Made by a program: the position numbers and the translations under genes. The notes below the pieces were generated by a model that worked only from the letters and a program-made list of their open reading frames with translations, made no database searches and had not been told where the DNA came from. From Aminobacter sp. HY435 (GTDB lineage Bacteria > Pseudomonadota > Alphaproteobacteria > Rhizobiales > Rhizobiaceae), in NCBI RefSeq assembly GCF_027568395.1, contig NZ_JANKZL010000010.1:124001-188000 (forward strand): DNA of 64,000 nt. Reading direction: 5' to 3'. Shown in pieces: positions 25,709 to 34,800 of this stretch (the stretch's first letter is position 1; every line of letters begins with the position of its first letter).

Positions 25709-26740
25709 TCAGCGACCCTCGAAGCCGGTGAGCACGCCGACGGCGTTGACGCCGATCTCGTCGACGGCGTAGCCGCCTTCCATGACGAACAGACTGGGCA
25801 GGCCGAGCCTGGCGATGCGAGCGCCGATCTTCGGGTAGTCGGCACTGGTCAGCTTGAAATGGCTGATCGGATCCTTCTCGAAGGTGTCGACGCCGAGCGA
25901 AACCACGACGACATCGGGTGCGTAGGCGGCGAGCTTCCGACAGGCGTCCTCGAGTGCCTCGCTCCATTTGTCGAAGGCGGTGCCGAAGGGCATCGGATAG
26001 TTGATGTTGAAGCCTTCGCCTTCTCCCGCACCGTGTTCGTCGGCGTGGCCGAGGAAAAACGGATACTCGGTCATCGGGTCGCCGTGCAGGTTGATGACCT
26101 GGACGTCGGCGCGCGAATAAAAGATCTCCTGCGTGCCGTTGCCATGATGGTAGTCGACGTCGAGGACGGCGACACGCCTGGCGCCCTGGTCGCGGAACCA
26201 TTGGGCGGCGACCGCAGCGTTGTTGATGAAGCAGTAGCCGCCCATGAAGGCAGCACCGGCATGGTGGCCCGGCGGGCGGCAGAGCGCGAAGGCGGCGCGT
26301 TCGCCGGCCTTGACGATCCGGGCCGCGGTCAGCGCCACGTCATAGGACGATTTGATCGCCTCCCAGGTGCCCTTCACGAAGCTCGCGCCGCCGTCGAAGG
26401 AATAGTAGCCGAGCAGCGCCTCGATGGTCTGCGGGCGGACGTCGGAGCGCAGGCCGCGTGTCGGCCAGGCGAAGGGGATGGCCGAGCCGGTCTTGCCGGC
26501 GGCTTCCCATTGCGGCCAGACGGTCGGCAGGAAATCGATGTAGTCGGCCGTATGTACGCGCTTGGCGGCCGTGAGATCGTGGACCTCTGGCGCCAGGATA
26601 TCCCCCAGCTTCTGATTTTCGATCCGTGCCTTGATGATCTCGGCACGCGAGGGTTTTTCGAAGCCGGGCACGATGGCGCCGGCGACAAGCTCCATCTGGC
26701 CACTGTGGCCGGCGTGAAGCGGCGAAAAGACTGTCTTCAT
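25709..26740 (-). CDS. Acetylpolyamine aminohydrolase (histone deacetylase superfamily)
   Basis: Zn-dependent deacetylase of the HDAC-like fold, 343 residues. Active-site signatures are present: LCRPPGHHAG (tandem His), DVDYHHGNGTQEIFYSRADV (metal-binding Asp/His) and VVVSLGVDTFEKDPISHF. The N-terminus MKTVFSPLHAGHSGQMELVAG and length match bacterial acetylpolyamine amidohydrolases. The ATG at 26740 overlaps the stop of the upstream TetR gene. The nearby PotABCD-like transporter supports a role in removing acetyl groups from imported acetylpolyamines. The substrate is inferred. Confidence 0.88.
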   Translation of the reverse strand: MKTVFSPLHAGHSGQMELVAGAIVPGFEKPSRAEIIKARIENQKLGDILAPEVHDLTAAKRVHTADYIDFLPTVWPQWEAAGKTGSAIPFAWPTRGLRSDVRPQTIEALLGYYSFDGGASFVKGTWEAIKSSYDVALTAARIVKAGERAAFALCRPPGHHAGAAFMGGYCFINNAAVAAQWFRDQGARRVAVLDVDYHHGNGTQEIFYSRADVQVINLHGDPMTEYPFFLGHADEHGAGEGEGFNINYPMPFGTAFDKWSEALEDACRKLAAYAPDVVVVSLGVDTFEKDPISHFKLTSADYPKIGARIARLGLPSLFVMEGGYAVDEIGVNAVGVLTGFEGR

Positions 26741-27447
26741 GAAAATCCTTCCTGGTTCTGGTTGAGGTCGAGATAGGGATCGACGAGGGCGAGCCACATG
26801 GTCTTGGCGTCGTCCTGAATGAGATCGAAAGCCTGGCGGTCGCGCTTCAGCCCGACAAGGCGGCAGACGTGGCCGACTTCCATCATCACCACGCCGAGCC
26901 GGCTGGCGATGTCGTCCTCAAGGGCCGGGTTCACATGCTGCAGCCAGGCTGCATAGAGGGCGATGATCTGCTCGTCATATTCGTTCTGGATCGGCCGGAG
27001 GTCAGGATTTCCGGTGATCGCCTCGATGACCGGCATCAGGCTGGCGTTGTCGAGATAGAGCCTGGAGGTGTCTATGAAGAGCTTGTCTACCTCCCGCTGG
27101 AATTCGTCACGATTGGTCGGACGAGGCGCTGCGATGCGCCTTGCGATCACCTCGGGAAAGGCGCCTAGCCAGCGCCGGGCGAGGTCGAGCAGGATCGCTT
27201 CCTTGTTGGGGAAGTATTGATAGACAGAGCCGACGGACAGGCCGGCGCGCTGAGCTATGGCAAGGGTCGTCGGGGCCTTGGTTCCCTGTTCCCGCGTCAA
27301 GGTCAGGGCGGCATCGAGAATTCTCTCGACCACCTTGCTCGACCGATCCTGCCGCGGCTGCTTGCGCGGACTAAGCGCTGTCGTGGTCTTGCTGGTGAGA
27401 CTGCGATTCACGGAATGAACTTCTCGCTCCCTGCTCGTCGCCAACAT
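26737..27447 (-). CDS. TetR/AcrR family transcriptional regulator
   Basis: About 236 residues from the ATG at 27447. The N-terminal helix-turn-helix is clear: VERILDAALTLTREQGTKAP, LAIAQRAGLSVGSVYQYFPN, KEAILLDLARRW. The C-terminal ligand-binding domain ends NQNQEGFS. The start is uncertain: a GTG at 27414 and an upstream TTG (27498) also fit, none with a good SD. It overlaps the deacetylase gene by 4 bases and is divergent from the amidohydrolase/transporter genes, the usual layout for a local repressor. Confidence 0.88.
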   Translation of the reverse strand: MLATSREREVHSVNRSLTSKTTTALSPRKQPRQDRSSKVVERILDAALTLTREQGTKAPTTLAIAQRAGLSVGSVYQYFPNKEAILLDLARRWLGAFPEVIARRIAAPRPTNRDEFQREVDKLFIDTSRLYLDNASLMPVIEAITGNPDLRPIQNEYDEQIIALYAAWLQHVNPALEDDIASRLGVVMMEVGHVCRLVGLKRDRQAFDLIQDDAKTMWLALVDPYLDLNQNQEGFS

Positions 27448-27491
27448 ACACGAGAGGTGCCCTCCACAACGCCTCCGGAAAATCGCGCATA

Positions 27492-27521
27492 TTGACAAAC
27501 GCGAATAAACAGTCGCATTTT
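27492..27521 (+). promoter_or_regulatory. Possible promoter in the TetR/amidohydrolase divergent region
   Basis: TTGACA at 27492-27497 with CATTTT at 27516-27521 (18-bp spacing). The -35 is consensus and the -10 is weak. It points toward the amidohydrolase gene and lies upstream of the tetR start. Confidence 0.25.
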
Positions 27522-27671
27522 TTCTCTGCGCTGTCTTTAGGGAAACTAAGGCGAGTTCCGGAGGCGGCGGGCCGGCTTCAAGCTACCTCCCGATCATGTC
27601 CTTCCACATGGGAGGGTGACCTGCGGGAAGCGGTTCGGACGGTCTTGGTCAGTCAAAAGCGCGGAGTCGCG

Positions 27672-29351
27672 ATGTCTGTCACGGAAATGGTTCGCAGTGC
27701 CGATCTGATCGTCATCAACGGCCGTGTGCTGACCATGGACGCGGCTCACCCCGACGCGGAAGCAGTGGCCATCAAGGACGGCCTGATTGCCGCGGTCGGC
27801 GACAACGCCACCATCGAAAGCTTGCGCGGCCCCGGAACAAAGGTGGTCGACGCACACGGAGGTTCGGTGGTTCCGGGCTTCATCGAAGCGCACATGCATC
27901 TGTTTTCCGGCGCTGCCGAGCTTGCGCACCTGCAACTCGCGGGCGTGCATGGCTTCGAGGCCCTGCGAAAGGCGGTGCAGGCCTACGCGGCGGCTCGTCC
28001 CAGCCAGCGCATGCTCGTCGCCCAGGGCGCCGATTACACAATCCTCGGCAGCGAGCGCGTAACGCGGCATCACCTCGATGCGATGCTGCCAGACCGGGCG
28101 TTCCTGATGGCTGCGCCCGACCATCACACTTACTGGGCCAACACGCGGGCGCTGGAAATGGCCGGCGTGTTGCACGGGCGCGAACTGACGCCCGGCAACG
28201 AGATCGTCATGGGCGCCGATGGCCTGGCCGAAGGCGAACTGCGCGAAAACGAGGCGTTCAACCCTGTGCTCAAGCTGGCGGGCGAGGGGCGTGTCCGGCT
28301 TGGCCTGTCGACTGGCGGCGAGCCAGACCCGATGCCCTCGGCAGAGGAACGCGCCGGCGATCGTGCCATCATGCGCCGTGGCCTCGACTGGTGCGCGCGC
28401 CACGGCATCACCTCGATCCAGAACATGGACGGCAACTACTACCAACTCGAACTCCTGTCGGAGATCGAGGCCGAGGGCGGGCTGATCTGCCGGGTGCAGG
28501 TGCCGTTCCACTACAAGAACTTCATGACAATCGACATGCTCGACAAGGCTTCAGCCATGGCCGAGCGCTACGACGGCGAGTGGTTGTCGTCCGGCCTGGT
28601 CAAGCTGTTCTACGACGGCGTGCTCGATTCCTGGACGGCCGTCATGATCGAGCCCTATGCCGACCGGCCGGACTGGGTCGGCGAGCCGCTGTTCTCGCCG
28701 GAGGAGTTCAAGCGACTGGCCGTCGAGATCGATCGGCGCGGCCTGCAGATCGCCGTGCATTCGATCGGCGACGGAGCGACGCGTGCCGTGCTTGACGGCT
28801 ACGAGGCAGCGCAAGTGACCAATGGCAAACGCGACAGCCGCCACCGGGTGGAGCATGTCGAGCTGACGACCGAACGTGACATCAGGCGCTTTGTCGATCT
28901 CGGCGTGATCGCCTCGATGCAGCCGCCGCATCCGCCCGGCGCAATGAGCTTCCCGCTCGAGCCTACCGTGTCGCGCATCGGCCGCGAGCGCTGGGCCTAT
29001 GCCTATCCGACGCGCAGCCTGATCGAGGCTGGCGCGCATGTCGTGTTCGCATCCGACTGGCCGGTGGCGCCGATCGACCCGATTGCGGGCATGCAGGCGG
29101 CGATGCTGCGCAAGCCCTGGGCAGACGACATGCCGGACCAGAGCGTTTCGCTGCACCAGGCGCTGTCGGGGTACACGCTTGAGGGTGCCTATGCCGAGTT
29201 CAAGGAGAACACGAAAGGCGCCATCAAGCCGGGCTATTTCGGCGATCTCGTGGTGTTGTCAGCCGATGTCGAGGCGACCGATCCGGTCGCCCTGCACGAG
29301 GTGCGGCCCGTGACAACCATTTGCGGAGGGCGGGTGACCTACCAGGCGTGA
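27672..29351 (+). CDS. Amidohydrolase family 3 protein (YtcJ-like)
   Basis: 559 residues from the ATG at 27672 (GCGGAG upstream). Typical amidohydrolase-3 layout: SADLIVINGRVLTMDAAHPD at the N-terminus, the metal-binding HxH in GFIEAHMHLFSGAAE, QIAVHSIGDGATRAVLDGYE, RVEHVEL, and the late metal/substrate site FASDWPVAPIDPIAGMQAAM. No signal peptide. It hydrolyses a C-N bond of an unknown substrate. It precedes a polyamine-type transporter, so an imported amide or acylated amine is plausible. A long upstream open extension has no SD and is not favoured. Confidence 0.88.
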   Translation: MSVTEMVRSADLIVINGRVLTMDAAHPDAEAVAIKDGLIAAVGDNATIESLRGPGTKVVDAHGGSVVPGFIEAHMHLFSGAAELAHLQLAGVHGFEALRKAVQAYAAARPSQRMLVAQGADYTILGSERVTRHHLDAMLPDRAFLMAAPDHHTYWANTRALEMAGVLHGRELTPGNEIVMGADGLAEGELRENEAFNPVLKLAGEGRVRLGLSTGGEPDPMPSAEERAGDRAIMRRGLDWCARHGITSIQNMDGNYYQLELLSEIEAEGGLICRVQVPFHYKNFMTIDMLDKASAMAERYDGEWLSSGLVKLFYDGVLDSWTAVMIEPYADRPDWVGEPLFSPEEFKRLAVEIDRRGLQIAVHSIGDGATRAVLDGYEAAQVTNGKRDSRHRVEHVELTTERDIRRFVDLGVIASMQPPHPPGAMSFPLEPTVSRIGRERWAYAYPTRSLIEAGAHVVFASDWPVAPIDPIAGMQAAMLRKPWADDMPDQSVSLHQALSGYTLEGAYAEFKENTKGAIKPGYFGDLVVLSADVEATDPVALHEVRPVTTICGGRVTYQA

Positions 29352-29464
29352 GCCGCATGGCAAGCGCCTGACGACATGACTGCGAGCCGTTGTTGCCAAG
29401 CCTGGTGGCATGTGGTGACAATCGAAACGGGGAAAAAAGTTCCACCGCAAAGGTGGACGAAACG

Positions 29465-30571
29465 ATGGGGCGTTGCGTGCCGGAAACACCGGGTAGGAAT
29501 GCGATCGAGGTTCGCGGGGTTCGCAAGGTATTCGGAACGGGAGAGGCGCAAGTCGCGGCGCTCGACACCGTCTCGGTTTCAATTAGGGAGAACGAGTTCT
29601 TCACGCTGCTCGGACCGTCCGGCTGCGGCAAGACCACGCTGCTCAGGCTGATCGCCGGTTTCGACTTCCCCTCGGAAGGCGAGATCATGCTCTACGGGCA
29701 GGACATCGCGCCGCTGCCGCCATTCAAGCGGCCGGTCAATACGGTGTTCCAGTCCTATGCGCTGTTTCCGCATATGACGGTGGCGCAGAACATCGCGTTC
29801 GGCCTGGAGATGCTGGGCAAGCCGCGCGCCGACATCGACGACCGGGTCAACGAGATGCTCAGGCTCGTGCGTATGGAAAAGCTCGCCCAGCGCCGCACCA
29901 GCCAGATTTCGGGCGGCCAGCAGCAGCGCGTGGCGCTCGCCCGCGCGCTGGCGCCGCAGCCCAAGGTGCTGCTGCTCGATGAGCCGCTGTCGGCGCTCGA
30001 CTACAAGCTGCGCAAGGAAATGCAGATCGAGCTCAAGCGCCTGCAGCATGAGACAGGCATCACCTTCATCTTCGTCACCCACGACCAGGAAGAAGCGCTG
30101 ACCATGTCCGATCGCATCGCGGTGATGTCGTCGGGCAAGATCCTGCAGGTCGGAACGCCGCGCGACATCTATGATCGGCCAGCCGAGCGTTTTGTCGCCG
30201 ATTTCATCGGCGAGACCAATTTCCTCGACGCCAGGATCGACAGCCTGGACGGCGGCAAGGCGACGGTGACGCTCAAGTCAGGCGCAACGATCGCCGCGAC
30301 GGTCGCCGAAGGCTTCAAGCCCGACGGCGAGGCCACAGTCGTGATCCGGCCGGAGCATGCCAAGGCCGTCAAAGGCTCCGGCGACATATCCGGCATCGTC
30401 GAGAACGTCGTCTATTTCGGCACCGACACGCATGTTCACATCCGGCTCGACGACAATGAGCTGTTCACCGTGCGCCAGCAGAACACGCGCGGCGGCGGCT
30501 TGAGTTTCGAACGCGGCGAGCGCGTCGGTGTCGTCATCGGCGACAACGCGGCCCAGATACTCAAGGATTGA
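29465..30571 (+). CDS. Spermidine/putrescine-type ABC transporter ATP-binding protein (PotA-like)
   Basis: 368 residues from the ATG at 29465 (AAGGTGGA upstream). Walker [10 protein letters not shown], signature [15 protein letters not shown], Walker [13 protein letters not shown], the H-loop in [20 protein letters not shown], and a C-terminal TOBE domain ([27 protein letters not shown]). [20 protein letters not shown] is typical of the PotA/FbpC group. It forms an importer with the next three genes. Confidence 0.93.
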   Translation: MGRCVPETPGRNAIEVRGVRKVFGTGEAQVAALDTVSVSIRENEFFTLLGPSGCGKTTLLRLIAGFDFPSEGEIMLYGQDIAPLPPFKRPVNTVFQSYALFPHMTVAQNIAFGLEMLGKPRADIDDRVNEMLRLVRMEKLAQRRTSQISGGQQQRVALARALAPQPKVLLLDEPLSALDYKLRKEMQIELKRLQHETGITFIFVTHDQEEALTMSDRIAVMSSGKILQVGTPRDIYDRPAERFVADFIGETNFLDARIDSLDGGKATVTLKSGATIAATVAEGFKPDGEATVVIRPEHAKAVKGSGDISGIVENVVYFGTDTHVHIRLDDNELFTVRQQNTRGGGLSFERGERVGVVIGDNAAQILKD

Positions 30572-30574
30572 GCC

Positions 30575-31495
30575 ATGGCGACCGCAGCCGAAATCGAACG
30601 GCAGGCCGAAGCGCGCGACGTCCGAAACCGCTGGTTCCTGTCTGCTCCGGCACTGATCATCATCTTCCTGGCCGCATCCGGCCCGTTGCTGATCGTGCTG
30701 GTCTATTCGTTCCTGACGCCGGGTCCTTACGGAGACGTGGTCTGGAAGTTCTCGACCGAAGGCTGGGTCTCGGTCTTCCTGGAGCGGGACATCTTCGATG
30801 ACACGCTGTCTTTCGCCAGCGCCCACCTGACCATCTTCTGGCGCTCGCTGAAGCTCGCCATCATGGCCACCGTGCTGACGCTGATCTTCGGTTTTCCGAC
30901 GGCCTATTTCATCGCCACGCGGTCCGAGCGGACGCGCGACATCTGGCTGTTCTTGATCACCATTCCGTTCTGGACGAACCTGCTCATCCGCACTTTTGCG
31001 GTGCTGCAGGTGATCCGCAACGAAGGCATCCTCAACACCGGCCTGATCAGGCTTGGCATCATCGATCAGCCGATCCAGATGCTCTACACCGACTTCGCCA
31101 TCATGGTCGGCATGACCTATGTCTACCTGCCGCTGATGGTTCTGCCGCTCTATGCCAGCATGGAAAAGCTCGACTTCCGGCTCGTCGAGGCCGGCTACGA
31201 CCTCTACGCCTCGCGCTGGCAGGTGCTGCGCCGGATCATCTTCCCGCTGGTCCGGCCCGGCGTCATCGCCGGCTCGATCCTGGTGTTCATTCCGGCCATC
31301 GGCGCCTATGTCACGCCAAGCGTGCTGGGCGGTGGCAAGAACCTGATGTTCGCCAACCTGATCGAGCTGCAGTTCGGGCAAGGCCGCAACTGGCCGCTCG
31401 GTGCCGCACTTTCGATCACGGTGATGGCGATCGTCATGGTGGCGCTGCTGGTCTATGTCCGCAACACCTCCAGCTCGGAGGTGCGTCATGGCTAA
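30575..31495 (+). CDS. Polyamine-type ABC transporter permease (PotB-like)
   Basis: 306 residues, about six membrane helices. The first is FLSAPALIIIFLAASGPLLI. The EAA loop is present in LDFRLVEAGYDLYASRWQVL. The C-terminal half has GVIAGSILVFIPAIGAYVTP, a PotB hallmark. Starts 3 bases after the ATPase gene and overlaps the next permease by 8 bases. Confidence 0.93.
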   Translation: MATAAEIERQAEARDVRNRWFLSAPALIIIFLAASGPLLIVLVYSFLTPGPYGDVVWKFSTEGWVSVFLERDIFDDTLSFASAHLTIFWRSLKLAIMATVLTLIFGFPTAYFIATRSERTRDIWLFLITIPFWTNLLIRTFAVLQVIRNEGILNTGLIRLGIIDQPIQMLYTDFAIMVGMTYVYLPLMVLPLYASMEKLDFRLVEAGYDLYASRWQVLRRIIFPLVRPGVIAGSILVFIPAIGAYVTPSVLGGGKNLMFANLIELQFGQGRNWPLGAALSITVMAIVMVALLVYVRNTSSSEVRHG

Positions 31496-32288
31496 GCGGT
31501 TCTCGATCCGGCAGCAGACCGGTTTCACCACGATCGCCGCGGCTTGCTTCGTGCTGCTCTACGTGCCGATTGCGGTGCTGGTGGCCTACGCTTTCAACGA
31601 GTCGACCTCGGTCTCGGAATGGGGCGGCTTTTCACTGCGCTGGTTTGCGGCCGCCTGGAACAACGACCAGGTGATCGAAGCGTCGCTGCGGTCGCTAAGG
31701 ATCGCTTCGTCGGCGGCGATCATCGCGACCGGGGCCGCGACGATGGCCGCGCTGGCGACGACGAGGACGCGGCCGTTCCGCGGCCTGACGTTCCAGTACG
31801 CCTTCATCAACCAGCCGCTGATGGTGCCGGAGATCGTCACCGGCGTGGCGCTGCTGATCTTCTTCGCGCAGATCAAGATCGCCACCGGCTATTCCGGTCT
31901 CGGCTACCTGATTGCGGCGCACACGGCGTTCTGCATCCCCTTCGCCTATCTGCCGATCCGGGCGCGGCTCGAAAACATGGACCTGACGCTGGAGCGGGCG
32001 GCGGCCGATCTCTACGCCACGCCGTGGAAGGCGTTCCGGCGGGTCACGCTGCCGCTGTTGTGGCCGGGCATCATCGCCGGCCTGATGCTGGCCTTCGTCA
32101 TCTCGCTCGACGACGTGGTCATCACCGAATTCGTCAAGTCGGGCGGACAGGACACCTTGCCGACCTACATGCTGGGCCAGATCCGCCGCGGCATCACGCC
32201 GGAGGTCAACGCGATATCGACCGTATTCCTGCTCTTGTCGGTCGTCATCGTCACGCTGTTCTTCTTCATGAGCAGGAAACGGGATTAA
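31488..32288 (+). CDS. Polyamine-type ABC transporter permease (PotC-like)
   Basis: 266 residues from the ATG at 31488 (MAKRFSIRQQTGFTTIAAAC), inside the end of the potB-like gene. Hallmarks are YVPIAVLVAYAFNESTSVSE, the EAA loop in LTLERAAADLYATPWKAFRR, and GLMLAFVISLDDVVITEFVK, a very typical PotC segment. Confidence 0.93.
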   Translation: MAKRFSIRQQTGFTTIAAACFVLLYVPIAVLVAYAFNESTSVSEWGGFSLRWFAAAWNNDQVIEASLRSLRIASSAAIIATGAATMAALATTRTRPFRGLTFQYAFINQPLMVPEIVTGVALLIFFAQIKIATGYSGLGYLIAAHTAFCIPFAYLPIRARLENMDLTLERAAADLYATPWKAFRRVTLPLLWPGIIAGLMLAFVISLDDVVITEFVKSGGQDTLPTYMLGQIRRGITPEVNAISTVFLLLSVVIVTLFFFMSRKRD

Positions 32289-32302
32289 TCAACGGGAGTG
32301 CA

Positions 32303-33340
32303 ATGATGAACCTGAAATCCATGTCGACGGCCGTTGGCCTGGCGTTGCTGGCCTCGACCAGCCTCGCCTCGGCGGAAGGCGCGCTGAACATCTACAACTG
32401 GGGCAACTACATCAGCCCCGACATGATCAAGAAGTTCGAGAAGCAGTTTGACGTCAAGGTGACGGTCACCGACTACGACTCGAACGACACCGCGCTCGCC
32501 AAGGTGCGCCAGGGCGGCCACGGCTTCGACGTAGCCATGCCGTCGCAGACCTACATTCCGATCTGGATCCAGGAAGGCCTTCTGCTCGAAACCCGTCCCG
32601 ACCAGATGGAGAACTTCAAGAACGTCATGCCGGAATGGAAGGACCCTGCGTTCGACCAGGGTCGCCACTACAGCGTGCCATGGGCGCTGGGTACGGTTGG
32701 CGTCGGCGTCAACACCGACGTCTACAAGGGCGACATCAACACCTGGAAGATCGTCTTCGACACGCCGGAAGAGCTGAAGGGCAAGGTCAACGTCGTTCCG
32801 GAAATGAACGACGTCATGCATGCGGCGCTGAAATATGTCGGCGCGCCGCAATGCTCGGGCGACAAGGAAGTGCTGAAGAAGGTTCGCGACGTGCTCGTCG
32901 CTGCCAAGCCGAACTGGATCGCCATGGAATACAACACCATCGAAAAGATGGGCGCCGGCGACTTCAAGGCGACCAGCGACTGGAACGGCTCGGTGCTGCG
33001 CCAGCGCCTGGCTAATCCGGCGATCCACTACGGCTATCCGGTTGAAGGCTTCCAGTTCTGGAGCGACAATGTGGTCGTGCTCAAGGACGCGAAAAACGTC
33101 GAGAACGCCAAGCTGTTCCAGAACTTCATGATGGACCCGGAAAACGCGGCCATGAACTCGGCTTTCCACCGCTACGCCAACGGCATTTCCGGTTCGGAGA
33201 AGTTCATGCCGGCCGACATGACGTCGGCGCCTGAAGTGGTCGTGCCGGAAGAGTTCAAGAAGAACGGCGAGATCCTGGAGACCTGCGCGCCGGAAGTGCA
33301 GCAGCTCTACACCAAGATCTGGACCGAACTCCAGAAGTAA
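32303..33340 (+). CDS. Polyamine-type ABC transporter periplasmic binding protein (PotD-like)
   Basis: 345 residues from the ATG at 32303, with GGGAG upstream. Signal peptide up to about residue 24 (LASTSLASA). Mature domain begins EGALNIYNWGNYISPDMIKK, a PotD/PotF hallmark, followed by VTDYDSNDTALAKVRQGGHG, VPWALGTVGVGVNTDVYKGD and the C-terminal KIWTEL. Completes the transporter. The exact ligand (putrescine, spermidine or an acetylated or related amine) cannot be read from sequence. Confidence 0.93.
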   Translation: MMNLKSMSTAVGLALLASTSLASAEGALNIYNWGNYISPDMIKKFEKQFDVKVTVTDYDSNDTALAKVRQGGHGFDVAMPSQTYIPIWIQEGLLLETRPDQMENFKNVMPEWKDPAFDQGRHYSVPWALGTVGVGVNTDVYKGDINTWKIVFDTPEELKGKVNVVPEMNDVMHAALKYVGAPQCSGDKEVLKKVRDVLVAAKPNWIAMEYNTIEKMGAGDFKATSDWNGSVLRQRLANPAIHYGYPVEGFQFWSDNVVVLKDAKNVENAKLFQNFMMDPENAAMNSAFHRYANGISGSEKFMPADMTSAPEVVVPEEFKKNGEILETCAPEVQQLYTKIWTELQK

Positions 33341-33450
33341 GCTCCTGCGGGGCCGGCGCCTGGCGGCGGCCCCGCTTCCACCGCCATGTCTTCATACCGC
33401 AACAGCGATGCACTGCCGCCGATCATGCAGGGGTGCCGCCCGGGCTGCGA

Positions 33451-33552
33451 ATGGTGACCGTGAAACTGTCGACCTGGCCGGACTTCATCTCGGTTCCCTA
33501 TTCGGCGGCGACCCTGAAAGCCATCCACGCGATCGCGGCGGCGTTAGCCTGA
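33451..33552 (+). pseudogene. Remnant of the C-terminus of a beta-lactamase-family hydrolase
   Basis: The frame reads MVTVKLSTWPDFISVPYSAA followed by a short helix-like end (LKAIHAIAAALA) and a stop. It aligns with the end of the intact hydrolase just downstream (VVIAKMSSQRLPVDDP... VAFFEALC), which is the pattern VVxxKxSSWP...AIxAI of this family. No catalytic domain precedes it. It looks like what is left of a decayed paralogue. The alternative is a chance short frame in the intergenic region. Confidence 0.4.
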
Positions 33553-33581
33553 AACTCCCAAATCAACAGCAAGGACAGGTC

Positions 33582-34760
33582 ATGACTTCACCCACTGCCT
33601 TCGAGGGCACCTTCGGCTTTGCCCGAAAGGATGTGGCGCTTGGCAACTGGCGCGAGCGGCCGTTCAACAGCTGGTCCTTCCAGAACGTGTCGGAGCTGGT
33701 GCCGAGCGCACGGATCGCGGCGCGCGAAGGCAACCTCGAGGCAGCAGCCGTCGACATGGGCGGGCTGCTTGGCGAGACGGTCGCCATCAACGGGACCGGC
33801 GAAACGGTAGCTGGCTTCCTGCAGCGCTCGTCGACGGATGCGATTTCGGTGATGAAGGGCGGCCGGTTCATCGGCGACTGGTTTGCGCCGACGATGAAGT
33901 CCGATGCGCGTCACATCGTCTTTTCCATTTCGAAGTCGCTGACGGCAATCCTCGCAGGGGCGCTGGAAGGCGAGGGCAAGCTTGATCCCAATGCGCCGGT
34001 GACGGACTACGTGCCCGAGGCGGCCGGTTCGGTCTATGGCAACGCCAGGGTGCGGCATGTGCTCGACATGACTGTCAGCCTCGACTTCGAGGAGGCTTAC
34101 CTCGATCCCGAAAGCGCCTTTGCCCGCTACCGTCGGGCGACGCTGTGGAATCCCGGCGGCGGGTCGGAATCGCTTGCCGAATTCATTGTCTCGCTGGGGC
34201 AGCTGGGCGAGCCGCACGGGCAGACCTTCCGCTATCGTTCGCCCAACTCCGACCTGCTCGGCATCATCGTCGAGCGCGCCGCCGGCCAGCGCTACGCTCA
34301 GTTGATGTCGGAAAAGCTGTGGCGTCCGCTCGGCGCCAAGGGCGACGGCTTCGTCACCGTCGACAGGCAAGGCACGGCGCGGGCTGCCGGCGGCGTGTCG
34401 GTTGCGGTGCGCGATCTCGCCCGCGTCGGCGAGATGATGCGGCAGGGCGGCACCGCCGATGGCGACCGCATCGTGCCGCAGGCGTGGGTCGACGATACCG
34501 TCAATGGCGGCGATGCCGCGGCCTGGCAGCGCGGCACGATGACCAATCTGTTCGCGCAGGGGCGCTATCGCAACAAGTGGTACCAGAGCGCCAACAAGAG
34601 CGGCGCCTACTGCGGCATAGGCATCCACGGCCAGTGGATCTATGTCGATCCGAAAGCCGAGGTCGTGATCGCCAAGATGTCGTCGCAGCGCTTGCCGGTG
34701 GACGACCCGCTCGACCTCGACAACGTCGCCTTCTTCGAAGCGCTCTGCGAGAGGGTGTAG
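33582..34760 (+). CDS. Serine hydrolase, beta-lactamase (class C-like) family
   Basis: 392 residues from the ATG at 33582 (AAGGACAGG upstream). The catalytic SxxK is SISK in HIVFSISKSLTAILAGALEG. The second motif is FRYRSPNSDLLGIIVERAAG, with the Tyr/Asn pair. The C-terminus has GIHGQWIYVDPKAEVVIAKM. No signal peptide. The pattern fits 6-aminohexanoate-dimer hydrolase/esterase-type enzymes more than true beta-lactamases. With the amidohydrolase and deacetylase nearby it may act on an amide-linked compound; this is inference. Confidence 0.87.
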   Translation: MTSPTAFEGTFGFARKDVALGNWRERPFNSWSFQNVSELVPSARIAAREGNLEAAAVDMGGLLGETVAINGTGETVAGFLQRSSTDAISVMKGGRFIGDWFAPTMKSDARHIVFSISKSLTAILAGALEGEGKLDPNAPVTDYVPEAAGSVYGNARVRHVLDMTVSLDFEEAYLDPESAFARYRRATLWNPGGGSESLAEFIVSLGQLGEPHGQTFRYRSPNSDLLGIIVERAAGQRYAQLMSEKLWRPLGAKGDGFVTVDRQGTARAAGGVSVAVRDLARVGEMMRQGGTADGDRIVPQAWVDDTVNGGDAAAWQRGTMTNLFAQGRYRNKWYQSANKSGAYCGIGIHGQWIYVDPKAEVVIAKMSSQRLPVDDPLDLDNVAFFEALCERV

Positions 34761-34800
34761 CGCCCGCAAGCGCTCGTAGGGAGGTTGCGCCGAAGCGCCT

